From positions 2,049,439-2,113,438 of the forward strand of contig NZ_JBDJAF010000001.1 of NCBI RefSeq assembly GCF_039652555.1: a DNA stretch of 64,000 bases, in the 5' to 3' direction. Numbering within the stretch: the first letter of the stretch is position 1; every line of letters starts with the position of its first letter. Shown here piece by piece: positions 53,472 through 64,000 of this stretch. Below the pieces are notes generated by a model that ran no database searches, was not told where the DNA came from, and saw nothing but the letters and a program-made list of their open reading frames with translations. Both the position numbers and the translations under genes were made by a program. This DNA is from Parafrigoribacterium mesophilum. GTDB lineage: Bacteria; Actinomycetota; Actinomycetes; Actinomycetales; Microbacteriaceae.

Positions 53472-54644
53472 TTAACCCTCCTGCAGGCCGCCGAGTCGGA
53501 TCTCAAGCAGCCGGTCGTCGCCTTGGCGCGGGCTGCCGCGGCCATCCGTATTGTTTGTCAGGACCCACAGTGTGCCGTTCGGCCCTGGCACGGCATCCCG
53601 AAGCCGACCGTAGTGGCCCTCGAACCAGCTCACCGCCTCCACCGACTCGGCCTTCGGGTAGATCGCCCAGAGCCGCTGGCCGCGCAACGCGGCCAGGAAC
53701 AGGCTGTCGTTCACGGTGGCCAGGCCGCTCGGACTCGCCTCGGCCGTGGTCCATTGGTGCACCGGGTTGACGTACCCGTCGGCATCCGCGATGCCCTCGT
53801 GGATCGGCCAGCCGTAATTCTGGCCGGGGGAGATGATGTTCAGTTCGTCCCAGGTGTTCTGGCCGAACTCGGATGCCCACATCCGCCCCTGCGAATCCCA
53901 GGCGATGCCCTGCGGGTTGCGGTGCCCCAACGTGTAGACCAGCGAGCCCGGGAACGGGTTGTCGTCCGGCACGCTGCCATCCAGGTTCATCCGCAGGATT
54001 TTCCCGTTCAGCGAGTTCTTGTCCTGGGCGCGGGAACCCCGCCCGGCATCGCCGACCGTGGCGTACAGGTGTTTGTCCGGGCCGATCTTGATCCGCCCGC
54101 CGTCGTGATTGCCGGCCTTGGCCAGACCGGTGAGGATGTCCTGCTGCGCGCCCAGCGAGTAGTTACCCGGGGTGCCGTTCAGCGTCATCCGCACGATCCG
54201 GTTGTCGGTGGCGCTGGTGTAGTAGGCGTAGACCCAGGTCGTCTCTCCCTCGTACCACGCCTCGATGCCGAGCAGTCCGCCCTCGCCGGCGTGCACGACG
54301 CCCGACACAGTGCCGGCGTCGCGCAGCTGTCCGGATGCGGTGAGCTCCTTGATCACGCCGTCGTCGCGCTGGCTGATCAGGGTGGAGGCGCTGCCGTTGT
54401 CGTCGGCCGCCGTGAAGCGCGCATCCAGCCGCAGAATCGACCACGGTGTCGTCAATCCGGAGGCGATCACGGTCGGCTCGCCGACCGGCTGCACCGGGCC
54501 GGCTGTGCCGGGGCTTCCCGTTGGGCTCGCGGATGCGCTCGGCTGCGGCGTGGCGGACGGCACCGGCGCAGGCGCGCCTGGCGAGCATCCGGCCAGCGTC
54601 AGGGTGAGCAGCCCGGCCGCTGCCGCCATGATCGGCACCCGCAC
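53472..54644 (-). CDS. PQQ-dependent sugar dehydrogenase-type lipoprotein (Gdh/YliI-like)
   Basis: 390 residues with lipoprotein signal (LTLAGC), a Ser/Pro/Thr linker, then a six-bladed propeller with soluble aldose dehydrogenase motifs: HAGEGGLLGIEAW, NHDGGRIKIGPD, YTLGHRNPQGIAWD and ELNIISPGQNYGWP. Oxidises aldose sugars with PQQ in the cell envelope; actinobacterial members often lack their own PQQ synthesis. GTG 54644 has GGGAGGTGGAG. Confidence 0.85.
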   Translation of the reverse strand: MRVPIMAAAAGLLTLTLAGCSPGAPAPVPSATPQPSASASPTGSPGTAGPVQPVGEPTVIASGLTTPWSILRLDARFTAADDNGSASTLISQRDDGVIKELTASGQLRDAGTVSGVVHAGEGGLLGIEAWYEGETTWVYAYYTSATDNRIVRMTLNGTPGNYSLGAQQDILTGLAKAGNHDGGRIKIGPDKHLYATVGDAGRGSRAQDKNSLNGKILRMNLDGSVPDDNPFPGSLVYTLGHRNPQGIAWDSQGRMWASEFGQNTWDELNIISPGQNYGWPIHEGIADADGYVNPVHQWTTAEASPSGLATVNDSLFLAALRGQRLWAIYPKAESVEAVSWFEGHYGRLRDAVPGPNGTLWVLTNNTDGRGSPRQGDDRLLEIRLGGLQEG

Positions 54645-54684
54645 GCTCCACCTCCCGCCACTGCTGCCCCATTGAGGAGATTGC

Positions 54685-54820
54685 CATTATTCAGGAGGTT
54701 ATGGGGTCGGCGGGGCGATTGTTGCCATTCCGGGACATCAACAGCCACGGCGGCCACTTCAGTCCCGCACCCTCCTGAATGATGAAAGCCTGAATGATGA
54801 AAGCCTGAATGATGAAAGGG
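54685..54820. repeat. palindromic element family B, copy 2, with 15-bp triplet array
   Basis: CATTATTCAGGAGG (54685-54698) pairs with CCTCCTGAATGATG (54771-54784). The right arm has expanded into three perfect tandem copies of CCTGAATGATGAAAG (54774-54818). Shares the ATTATTCAGGA core with copy 1 (22423-22537). Confidence 0.8.
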
Positions 54821-54853
54821 ACGAGGCTTCCCGAATGATGCCGGGCGGCGCGA

Positions 54854-55729
54854 TCAGCTGTGGCCGGGCCTGGTTTGGAACACGCTCCTGGCCGGCGGTG
54901 GCGACGGGACCGCCGTGGCATCGGTGACAATGGGCGCGCCTGCAATCCAGTTCGTCAGCTCCTGCCCGGTAACCACCTTGGCCGGATGCGGGCCAGCGGC
55001 CAGCAGCCGCGGCATCCAGTCCAGCGGCAGCGGCTGCGCCGAGCCAACCAACACAAGGTTGCCGTAGCGGCGGCCTTTGAGGATTTGCGCCTCCGCCAGC
55101 ACGGCGACGTGTTCGACGGCCGCCAGCAGAGTGGCGGCCTGACCGCGCCCGAAGGCGAGGCCCGGCCCGTCGGCGATGTTGACCAACACCACTCCGGATG
55201 CCTTCAGCAGCGCCACCGCGGACCGGTAGAACTCGACGCTGGTCACGTGGGCTGGCGTGCGGGCACCGTTGAAGATGTCGATCACGAGCAGGTCCGCCGA
55301 GCCGCGCAACCCGCCGGGAAGCCGGGCCACCACGTCCCGGGCATCGCCGTACCGGATCCGGATCGATGCGCCGCGTTGCCACGGCAACGTGTCCCGCACC
55401 AGCTCGACCAGGTCCCGCTCGAGCTCGATCACCTGCTGGCGCGAACCGGGCCGGGTCGCCTCGATGTACCGCGGCAGGGTGAGCGCGCCGGCACCCAGAT
55501 GTACGGCGGTGATCGCCTCGCCGGGCGTCGCCAGCTCGTCGATCACGTGCACCATCCGCTGGATGTACTCGAAGAACACCACCGTCGGATCCTCGAGGTT
55601 CACGTGCGACTGGGGTGTGCCGTCCACAACGAGAGTGAAGCTGCCGTGCATCCACCGGTCCGGTTCGATCGTTGCGCGGTATCCGCTCAGCTTGAGCACC
55701 ACCGACGGTGGGAGCGCGGGCTGGTTCAC
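54854..55729 (-). CDS. spermidine-synthase-like methyltransferase-fold protein
   Basis: 291 residues from GTG 55729. Class I SAM-dependent fold: AVHLGAGALTLPRYIEATRPGSRQQVIELERDLVELVRD, YGDARDVVARLPGG and LLVIDIFNGARTPAHVTS. Looks like a spermidine synthase relative (fused-type actinobacterial form), but the aminopropyl-transfer Asp pair is not certain, so polyamine activity should not be assumed. A GGAGG lies only 1 bp before the GTG, so the start is uncertain. Confidence 0.75.
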   Translation of the reverse strand: MNQPALPPSVVLKLSGYRATIEPDRWMHGSFTLVVDGTPQSHVNLEDPTVVFFEYIQRMVHVIDELATPGEAITAVHLGAGALTLPRYIEATRPGSRQQVIELERDLVELVRDTLPWQRGASIRIRYGDARDVVARLPGGLRGSADLLVIDIFNGARTPAHVTSVEFYRSAVALLKASGVVLVNIADGPGLAFGRGQAATLLAAVEHVAVLAEAQILKGRRYGNLVLVGSAQPLPLDWMPRLLAAGPHPAKVVTGQELTNWIAGAPIVTDATAVPSPPPARSVFQTRPGHS

Positions 55730-56052
55730 CCTCCGATCATGCCGCAATCCGGGAACGCACTGCAGCGTTGCCGCGCTCGCCGCATCGGAGCCGGTGCAGT
55801 ATCGGCCAGCCGAGCGGATGCTTATAGCCGAAATACTGAAAGAGGTCAAGATTCGCGCTGGACAAGTCCCCAAAAGGGTCCTATAGTTGTTCTTTGCGCT
55901 CCCAGAATATCTATGCCTTCATATTGCGGTCGGCTGCGCGTGTCTGGACCGAAAATCCGCTGACACATCCCTATGGAGTTTCTGGTGAGCCCATCCTACA
56001 AAACCGACATCACCGACTGTAACCGGCTGTTAAGCCACCGGAGGTTATTTCC
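55730..56052 (+). other. 323-bp region upstream of rpoB
   Basis: Carries the promoter and leader of rpoB. Besides the promoter, the short stem GGAC-AA-GTCC near 55861 and a GGAGG ribosome site at 56040-56044 are visible. The rplJL genes that precede rpoB in many bacteria are absent, so rpoBC is a separate operon. No L10/L12-type leader structure was recognised. Confidence 0.5.
55859..55887 (+). promoter_or_regulatory. rpoBC promoter
   Basis: -35 TGGACA (55859-55864) and -10 TATAGT (55882-55887) with 17-bp spacing, near the sigma-70 consensus. The start would be near 55894, giving a ~160-nt leader up to the TTG start of rpoB. Confidence 0.72.
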
Positions 56053-59000
56053 TTGGCTGTTGCGCGCAACGCATCCACCACGAATTCGACAACAACGGGA
56101 AAGGTGAAAAACGGTCGCTCTGCCGGGCGTCTTTCCTTTGCCAAGATCACTGACACGCTGACCGTCCCCGATCTGCTCGCCTTGCAGACCGAGAGCTTCG
56201 ACTGGCTCGTCGGGAACGACCTCTGGAAGGCCCGCGCCGCACAGGCGAAGGCCGACGGTCGCCAGGATCTGCCCGCTCACACTGGCCTCGAGGAGATCTT
56301 CGAAGAGATCTCTCCGATCGAGGACCTTGGTGAGACCATGCAACTCTCCTTCACCAACCCGTTCCTCGAGGAAACCAAGTACTCGATGGACGAGTGCAAG
56401 GAGAAGAACAAGACCTACTCCGCACCCCTGTACGTCGAGGCCGAGTTCATGAACCACCTCACCGGTGAGATCAAGACCCAGACGGTGTTCATGGGCGACT
56501 TCCCGCTGATGACCCCCAAGGGCACGTTCATCATCAACGGCACCGAGCGCGTCGTGGTCTCCCAGCTGGTCCGTTCCCCGGGCGTGTACTTCGACCGCAC
56601 CCCGGAGAAGACGTCCGACAAGGACATCTACTCGGCCCGCATCATCCCGAGCCGCGGCGCCTGGCTCGAGTTCGAGATCGACAAGCGCGACCAGGTCGGC
56701 GTGCGCATCGACCGCAAACGCAAGCAGTCCGTCACCGTGTTCCTCAAGGCGCTGGGACTGACCAGCGAGGAGATCCTCGAGGAGTTCAAGGGCTACGCGT
56801 CGATCGAGGCCACCCTGGAGAAGGATTCCATCCTCACCAAGGAGGAGGCACTCAAGGACATCTACCGCAAGCTTCGCCCGGGCGAGCAGGTGGCTGCCGA
56901 GGCCGCCCGCGCCCTGTTGGACAACTTCTACTTCAACTCCAAGCGCTACGACCTCGCCAAGGTCGGCCGGTACAAGATCAACCGCAAGCTGGGAATCGAT
57001 GCACCCCTGGGCAGTTCCGTGCTCAGCCGCGAAGACATCCTCGCCACGATCAAGTACCTGGTCGCCCTGCACAACGAGCAGAAGACGCTGCCCGGCGTGC
57101 GCGACGGTAAGCCCGTCGAGCTGCGCCTGGATGTCGACGACATCGACCACTTCGGAAACCGCCGCATCCGCGCGGTCGGCGAGCTCATCCAGAACCAGGT
57201 GCGCACCGGCCTGTCCCGCATGGAGCGCGTCGTGCGCGAGCGGATGACCACCCAGGACATCGAGGCGATCACCCCGCAGACCCTGATCAACGTGCGCCCC
57301 GTCGTCGCCGCGATCAAGGAGTTCTTCGGCACTTCTCAGCTCTCTCAGTTCATGGACCAGAACAACCCGCTGGCCGGTCTGACCCACAAGCGGCGCCTGT
57401 CCGCCCTGGGCCCCGGCGGCCTGTCCCGCGAGCGCGCCGGCGTCGAGGTGCGCGACGTGCACCCCAGCCACTACGGCCGCATGTGCCCGATCGAAACCCC
57501 TGAAGGCCCCAACATCGGTCTGATCGGATCCCTCGCCTCGTTCGCCCGGATCAACTCGTTCGGCTTCATCGAGACCCCGTACCGCCGGGTCATCGACGGC
57601 GTGGTCTCCACGACCATCGACTACCTCACCGCAAGCGAGGAAGACGAGTTCGTCGTCGCCCAGGCCAACGCGCCGCTCACCGACGACTTCCGCTTCGCCG
57701 AGCCCCGCGTGCTGGCTCGTAAGAAGGGTGGCGAGGTCGACCTGTTCCTCACCGAGGAGATCGGCTACATGGACGTGTCGCCGCGCCAGATGGTGTCGGT
57801 CGCGACCTCCCTGATCCCGTTCCTCGAGCATGACGACGCGAACCGCGCCCTGATGGGAGCGAACATGCAGCGCCAGGCGGTGCCGTTGCTGATGAGCGAG
57901 AGCCCCGTCGTCGGCACCGGAATGGAAGGCTACGCGGCCATCGACGCCGGTGACGTGGTGGTGGCCGAGAAGGCCGGCGTCGTGTCCGAGGTTTCTGCCG
58001 AGGTCGTCACGGTGCAGCTGGACGAGGGCGGCACGCAGGACTACTTCCTGCGCAAGTTCGACCGCTCCAACCAGGGCACCAGCTACAACCACCGCGTGAT
58101 CGTCAACGCGGGCGACCGGCTGGAAGTCGGCGAGGTCATCGCGGATGGCCCGGCCACCGAAAACGGCGAACTCGCGCTCGGCAAGAACCTCCTCGTGGCG
58201 TTCATGCCCTGGGAGGGCCTCAACTACGAGGACGCGATCATCCTGAACCAGAACCTGGTGAAGAACGACGTGCTGTCCTCAATCCACATCGAAGAGTACG
58301 AAGTGGATGCCCGCGACACCAAGCTGGGCAAGGAAGAGATCACCCGCGACCTGCCCAACGTCAGCCCGGAACTGCTGGCCGACCTGGACGAGCGCGGCAT
58401 CATCCGCATTGGTGCCGAGGTTCGCCCCGGCGACATCCTGGTCGGTAAGGTCACCCCGAAGGGCGAGACCGAGCTCAGTGCCGAGGAGCGCCTGTTGCGC
58501 GCGATCTTCAACGAGAAGAGCCGCGAGGTGCGCGACACCAGCCTCAAGGTCCCGCACGGCGAGCGCGGCACGATCATCGGCGTTAAGGTGTTCGACTCGC
58601 AGGATGGCGACGACGAGCTCGGCTCCGGCGTCAACCAGCGCGTCACCGTGTTCATCGCCCAGAAGCGCAAGATCAAGGAGGGCGACAAGCTCTCCGGCCG
58701 TCACGGCAACAAGGGCGTCATCTCCAAGATCCTCCCGGTGGAGGACATGCCGTTCCTCGCGGACGGCACCCCGGTGGACATCATCCTGAACCCGCTGGGC
58801 GTGCCCGGCCGGATGAATTTCGGCCAAGTGCTGGAGATCCACTTGGGCTGGGCGGCCAAGCAGGGCTGGGACGTCAAGGGCAAGCCGAAATGGGCCGAGA
58901 AGATCCCGAAGGCCGCGCTGCACGCCGAGCCCGGCACGAAGATCGCCACCCCGGTGTTCGACGGCGCGTTCGAGGAGGAGATCGCAGGTCTGCTCGACTC

Positions 59001-59562
59001 CACCAACGTGACGAGGGATGGCGACCGGCTGATCGGCGCCTCCGGCAAGACCCAGCTGTTCGACGGCCGCAGTGGCGAACCGTTCCCGCAGCCGGTGTCG
59101 GTGGGTTACATGTACATCCTGAAGCTCCACCACCTGGTCGACGACAAGATTCACGCCCGCTCCACCGGCCCCTACTCGATGATCACGCAGCAGCCCCTGG
59201 GCGGCAAGGCGCAGTTCGGCGGGCAGCGGTTCGGCGAGATGGAGGTCTGGGCCCTGGAGGCCTACGGTGCCGCCTATGCGCTGCAGGAGTTGCTGACGAT
59301 CAAGTCGGACGACATCCTGGGTCGGGTCAAGGTGTACGAGGCCATCGTCAAGGGCGAGAACATCCAGGAGCCGGGTATCCCGGAGTCCTTCAAGGTGCTC
59401 ATCAAGGAAATGCAATCGCTGTGCCTGAACGTCGAGGTGCTGTCCTCGGACGGCCAGGCGGTCAGCCTGCGCGACACGGATGACGAGGTCTACCGCGCCG
59501 CGGAAGAGCTCGGCATCAACATTTCCTCCCGGTTCGAGTCCTCGTCGGTCGACGAGATCTAA
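56053..59562 (+). CDS. rpoB: DNA-directed RNA polymerase subunit beta
   Basis: 1169 residues from TTG 56053 with GGAGG at 8 bp. Standard beta-subunit architecture; the rifampicin-contact region reads FGTSQLSQFMDQNNPLAGLTHKRR... with F425, D435, H445 and S450 in mycobacterial numbering unchanged, so a susceptible genotype is predicted. Conserved ERAGVEVRDVHPSHYGRMCPIETPEGPNIGL and C-terminal KINRKLG/SAIVKGENIQEPGIPESF elements are present. Cotranscribed with rpoC 51 bp downstream. Confidence 0.98.
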   Translation: MAVARNASTTNSTTTGKVKNGRSAGRLSFAKITDTLTVPDLLALQTESFDWLVGNDLWKARAAQAKADGRQDLPAHTGLEEIFEEISPIEDLGETMQLSFTNPFLEETKYSMDECKEKNKTYSAPLYVEAEFMNHLTGEIKTQTVFMGDFPLMTPKGTFIINGTERVVVSQLVRSPGVYFDRTPEKTSDKDIYSARIIPSRGAWLEFEIDKRDQVGVRIDRKRKQSVTVFLKALGLTSEEILEEFKGYASIEATLEKDSILTKEEALKDIYRKLRPGEQVAAEAARALLDNFYFNSKRYDLAKVGRYKINRKLGIDAPLGSSVLSREDILATIKYLVALHNEQKTLPGVRDGKPVELRLDVDDIDHFGNRRIRAVGELIQNQVRTGLSRMERVVRERMTTQDIEAITPQTLINVRPVVAAIKEFFGTSQLSQFMDQNNPLAGLTHKRRLSALGPGGLSRERAGVEVRDVHPSHYGRMCPIETPEGPNIGLIGSLASFARINSFGFIETPYRRVIDGVVSTTIDYLTASEEDEFVVAQANAPLTDDFRFAEPRVLARKKGGEVDLFLTEEIGYMDVSPRQMVSVATSLIPFLEHDDANRALMGANMQRQAVPLLMSESPVVGTGMEGYAAIDAGDVVVAEKAGVVSEVSAEVVTVQLDEGGTQDYFLRKFDRSNQGTSYNHRVIVNAGDRLEVGEVIADGPATENGELALGKNLLVAFMPWEGLNYEDAIILNQNLVKNDVLSSIHIEEYEVDARDTKLGKEEITRDLPNVSPELLADLDERGIIRIGAEVRPGDILVGKVTPKGETELSAEERLLRAIFNEKSREVRDTSLKVPHGERGTIIGVKVFDSQDGDDELGSGVNQRVTVFIAQKRKIKEGDKLSGRHGNKGVISKILPVEDMPFLADGTPVDIILNPLGVPGRMNFGQVLEIHLGWAAKQGWDVKGKPKWAEKIPKAALHAEPGTKIATPVFDGAFEEEIAGLLDSTNVTRDGDRLIGASGKTQLFDGRSGEPFPQPVSVGYMYILKLHHLVDDKIHARSTGPYSMITQQPLGGKAQFGGQRFGEMEVWALEAYGAAYALQELLTIKSDDILGRVKVYEAIVKGENIQEPGIPESFKVLIKEMQSLCLNVEVLSSDGQAVSLRDTDDEVYRAAEELGINISSRFESSSVDEI

Positions 59563-59613
59563 CCCGCATCCTCACAAACTAAAGACACTTACTTTCCACG
59601 AGAGAGAGAAACA

Positions 59614-63504
<3,891 letters not shown>

Positions 63505-63514
63505 GGTCTCGATG

Positions 63515-63547
63515 GGGGTCGGCCACCGGTACCTGGTGGTCGACCCC
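63515..63547 (+). terminator. rpoC hairpin terminator
   Basis: GGGGTCGGCCACC (63515-63527) pairs with GGTGGTCGACCCC (63535-63547), 12 of 13 positions, starting 11 bp after the rpoC stop. It is built from a family D palindrome. Confidence 0.72.
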
Positions 63548-63650
63548 GTCGTCACCCGCGTAGGTAACCTTCTGTGACTTCGACGGCTCGATCATCGGGT
63601 AGACCGGTGGTCGAGCCCGTGCGAGGTTTCGACGGAGCTCGATCGCCGGG
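63515..63650. repeat. tandem GGTGGTCGAG palindromes (family D, copies 3 and 4)
   Basis: Copy 3 (63515-63598) resembles copy 1: GGTGGTCGA..CCGTCG, CACCCGCGTA, then TTCGACGGCTCGATCATCGG. Copy 4 (63604-63650) has TCGAGCCCGT (63611-63620) and ACGGAGCTCGA (63632-63642). Copy 4 runs into the coding region of the HNH gene and forms its last ~20 codons. Confidence 0.78.
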
Positions 63651-64000
63651 ATTGCCGTAGTTTGCGGATGAGCAGGCTTTTGCTCTGTAGTGGGATGGGT
63701 GTCTGTTCGGGGTCGAGGCCTGGTGGTGGGATGAGCCAGTAGTTGCTGCCTACTCGGGTGATTCGCCAGCCGTTGTTGTGCAGGGTGAGGTGGTGGAATC
63801 GGCAGAGGCAGACCCCGTCGGCGATATCGGTGTTGCCATGGTCGCGGTCGTATTCGTTGGTGTGGTGGGCCTCGGTCATCAGGGGTGGTTGTCCGCAGTC
63901 GGGCCAGAGGCAGCCGCCGTCTCTGATGGCGAGGGCTTCGTGTTGCCGGTCGTCGAACAGGCGCCGGGTGCGACCCAAGTCCAGTGGCCCGCCGGTGGCG
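63592..64000 (-). CDS. HNH endonuclease (DUF222-type), C-terminal part (partial)
   Basis: The frame stays open to the window edge; the visible 136 codons begin ...ATGGPLDLGRTRRLF. The HNH core is intact: CLWPDCGQPPLMTEAHHTNEYDRDHGNTDIADGVCLCRFHHLTLHN, with Cys pairs for zinc and His-His-Asn-type catalytic residues. The DUF222-HNH proteins of Actinobacteria occur in many copies and often carry repeats. The last ~20 residues (SRRSSSVETSHGLDHRSTR) are translated from a palindromic repeat, so the natural stop was probably displaced. Start lies outside the window. Confidence 0.87.
   Translation of the reverse strand, partial: ATGGPLDLGRTRRLFDDRQHEALAIRDGGCLWPDCGQPPLMTEAHHTNEYDRDHGNTDIADGVCLCRFHHLTLHNNGWRITRVGSNYWLIPPPGLDPEQTPIPLQSKSLLIRKLRQSRRSSSVETSHGLDHRSTR

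Noticed and set aside
57325..57403. Possible rifampicin-resistance mutations in rpoB
   Set aside because: The contact residues checked (F425, D435, H445, S450 in mycobacterial numbering) are wild type.

Overview
The window is chromosomal DNA of a high-GC Gram-positive actinobacterium, most likely a Microbacteriaceae member. Evidence: strong G+C bias, abundant GTG/TTG starts (rpoB and rpoC both start with TTG), the ftsH-folE-folP-folB-folK order, ClpC with an actinobacterial-type ArgA next to it, the DUF3180/PH-domain/DUF2520/panC/lysS string, and an incomplete DUF222-type HNH endonuclease gene at the right edge. The genus is inference.

Layout. 1-8.97 kb: one plus-strand run: the 3' end of ftsH, the folate genes folE-folP-folB-folK, membrane proteins, panC, lysS and two tiny membrane proteins. 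9-18.4 kb: pirin, HutD-like protein, clpC, argA, a secreted/anchored protein, radA, an SGNH hydrolase, tRNA-Ser(CGA) and a nitronate monooxygenase. 18.5-22.4 kb: a translationally coupled minus-strand operon (DUF1932 dehydrogenase, GntR regulator, DUF6282 hydrolase-like protein, GalB-like hydratase, RraA/GalC-like aldolase) that looks like the lower end of a protocatechuate 4,5-cleavage or gallate pathway. 22.5-36 kb: DedA protein, an Fe(II)-oxygenase-like protein behind a possible iron box, Nei glycosylase, a 1632-residue Lhr-type helicase carrying two repeat insertions in frame, esterase, NUDIX, large SDR, GyrI-like protein, DEAD-box helicase and a ComB-like protein.

36.2-51.6 kb is an accessory catabolic island: three NMT1/TauA-like lipoprotein binding proteins, one ABC permease pair and ATPase, a benzoylformate-decarboxylase-like ThDP enzyme followed by an aldehyde dehydrogenase, two flavoprotein monooxygenases, two ACMSD-type amidohydrolases and an IclR regulator. 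The simplest reading is import of an aromatic acid, 2-oxoacid decarboxylation, aldehyde oxidation, ring hydroxylation and decarboxylation. No ring-cleavage dioxygenase is present; the 18.5-22.4 kb operon could take over after ring opening, but that link is inference. 51.7-64 kb returns to ordinary genes (SprT-like, DJ-1/PfpI, TPR-like, sugar dehydrogenase, spermidine-synthase-like) and ends with rpoB-rpoC.

A second theme is palindromic intergenic repeats. At least four families occur: an 81-82 nt element in three copies, a CATTATTCAGGA element in two, a GTTCCCGTTCCGGCTA hairpin in two (both between convergent genes), and a GGTGGTCGAG palindrome in four. One copy of the last family, plus a further repeat, lies in frame inside the Lhr helicase gene, and another encodes the C-terminus of the HNH protein.
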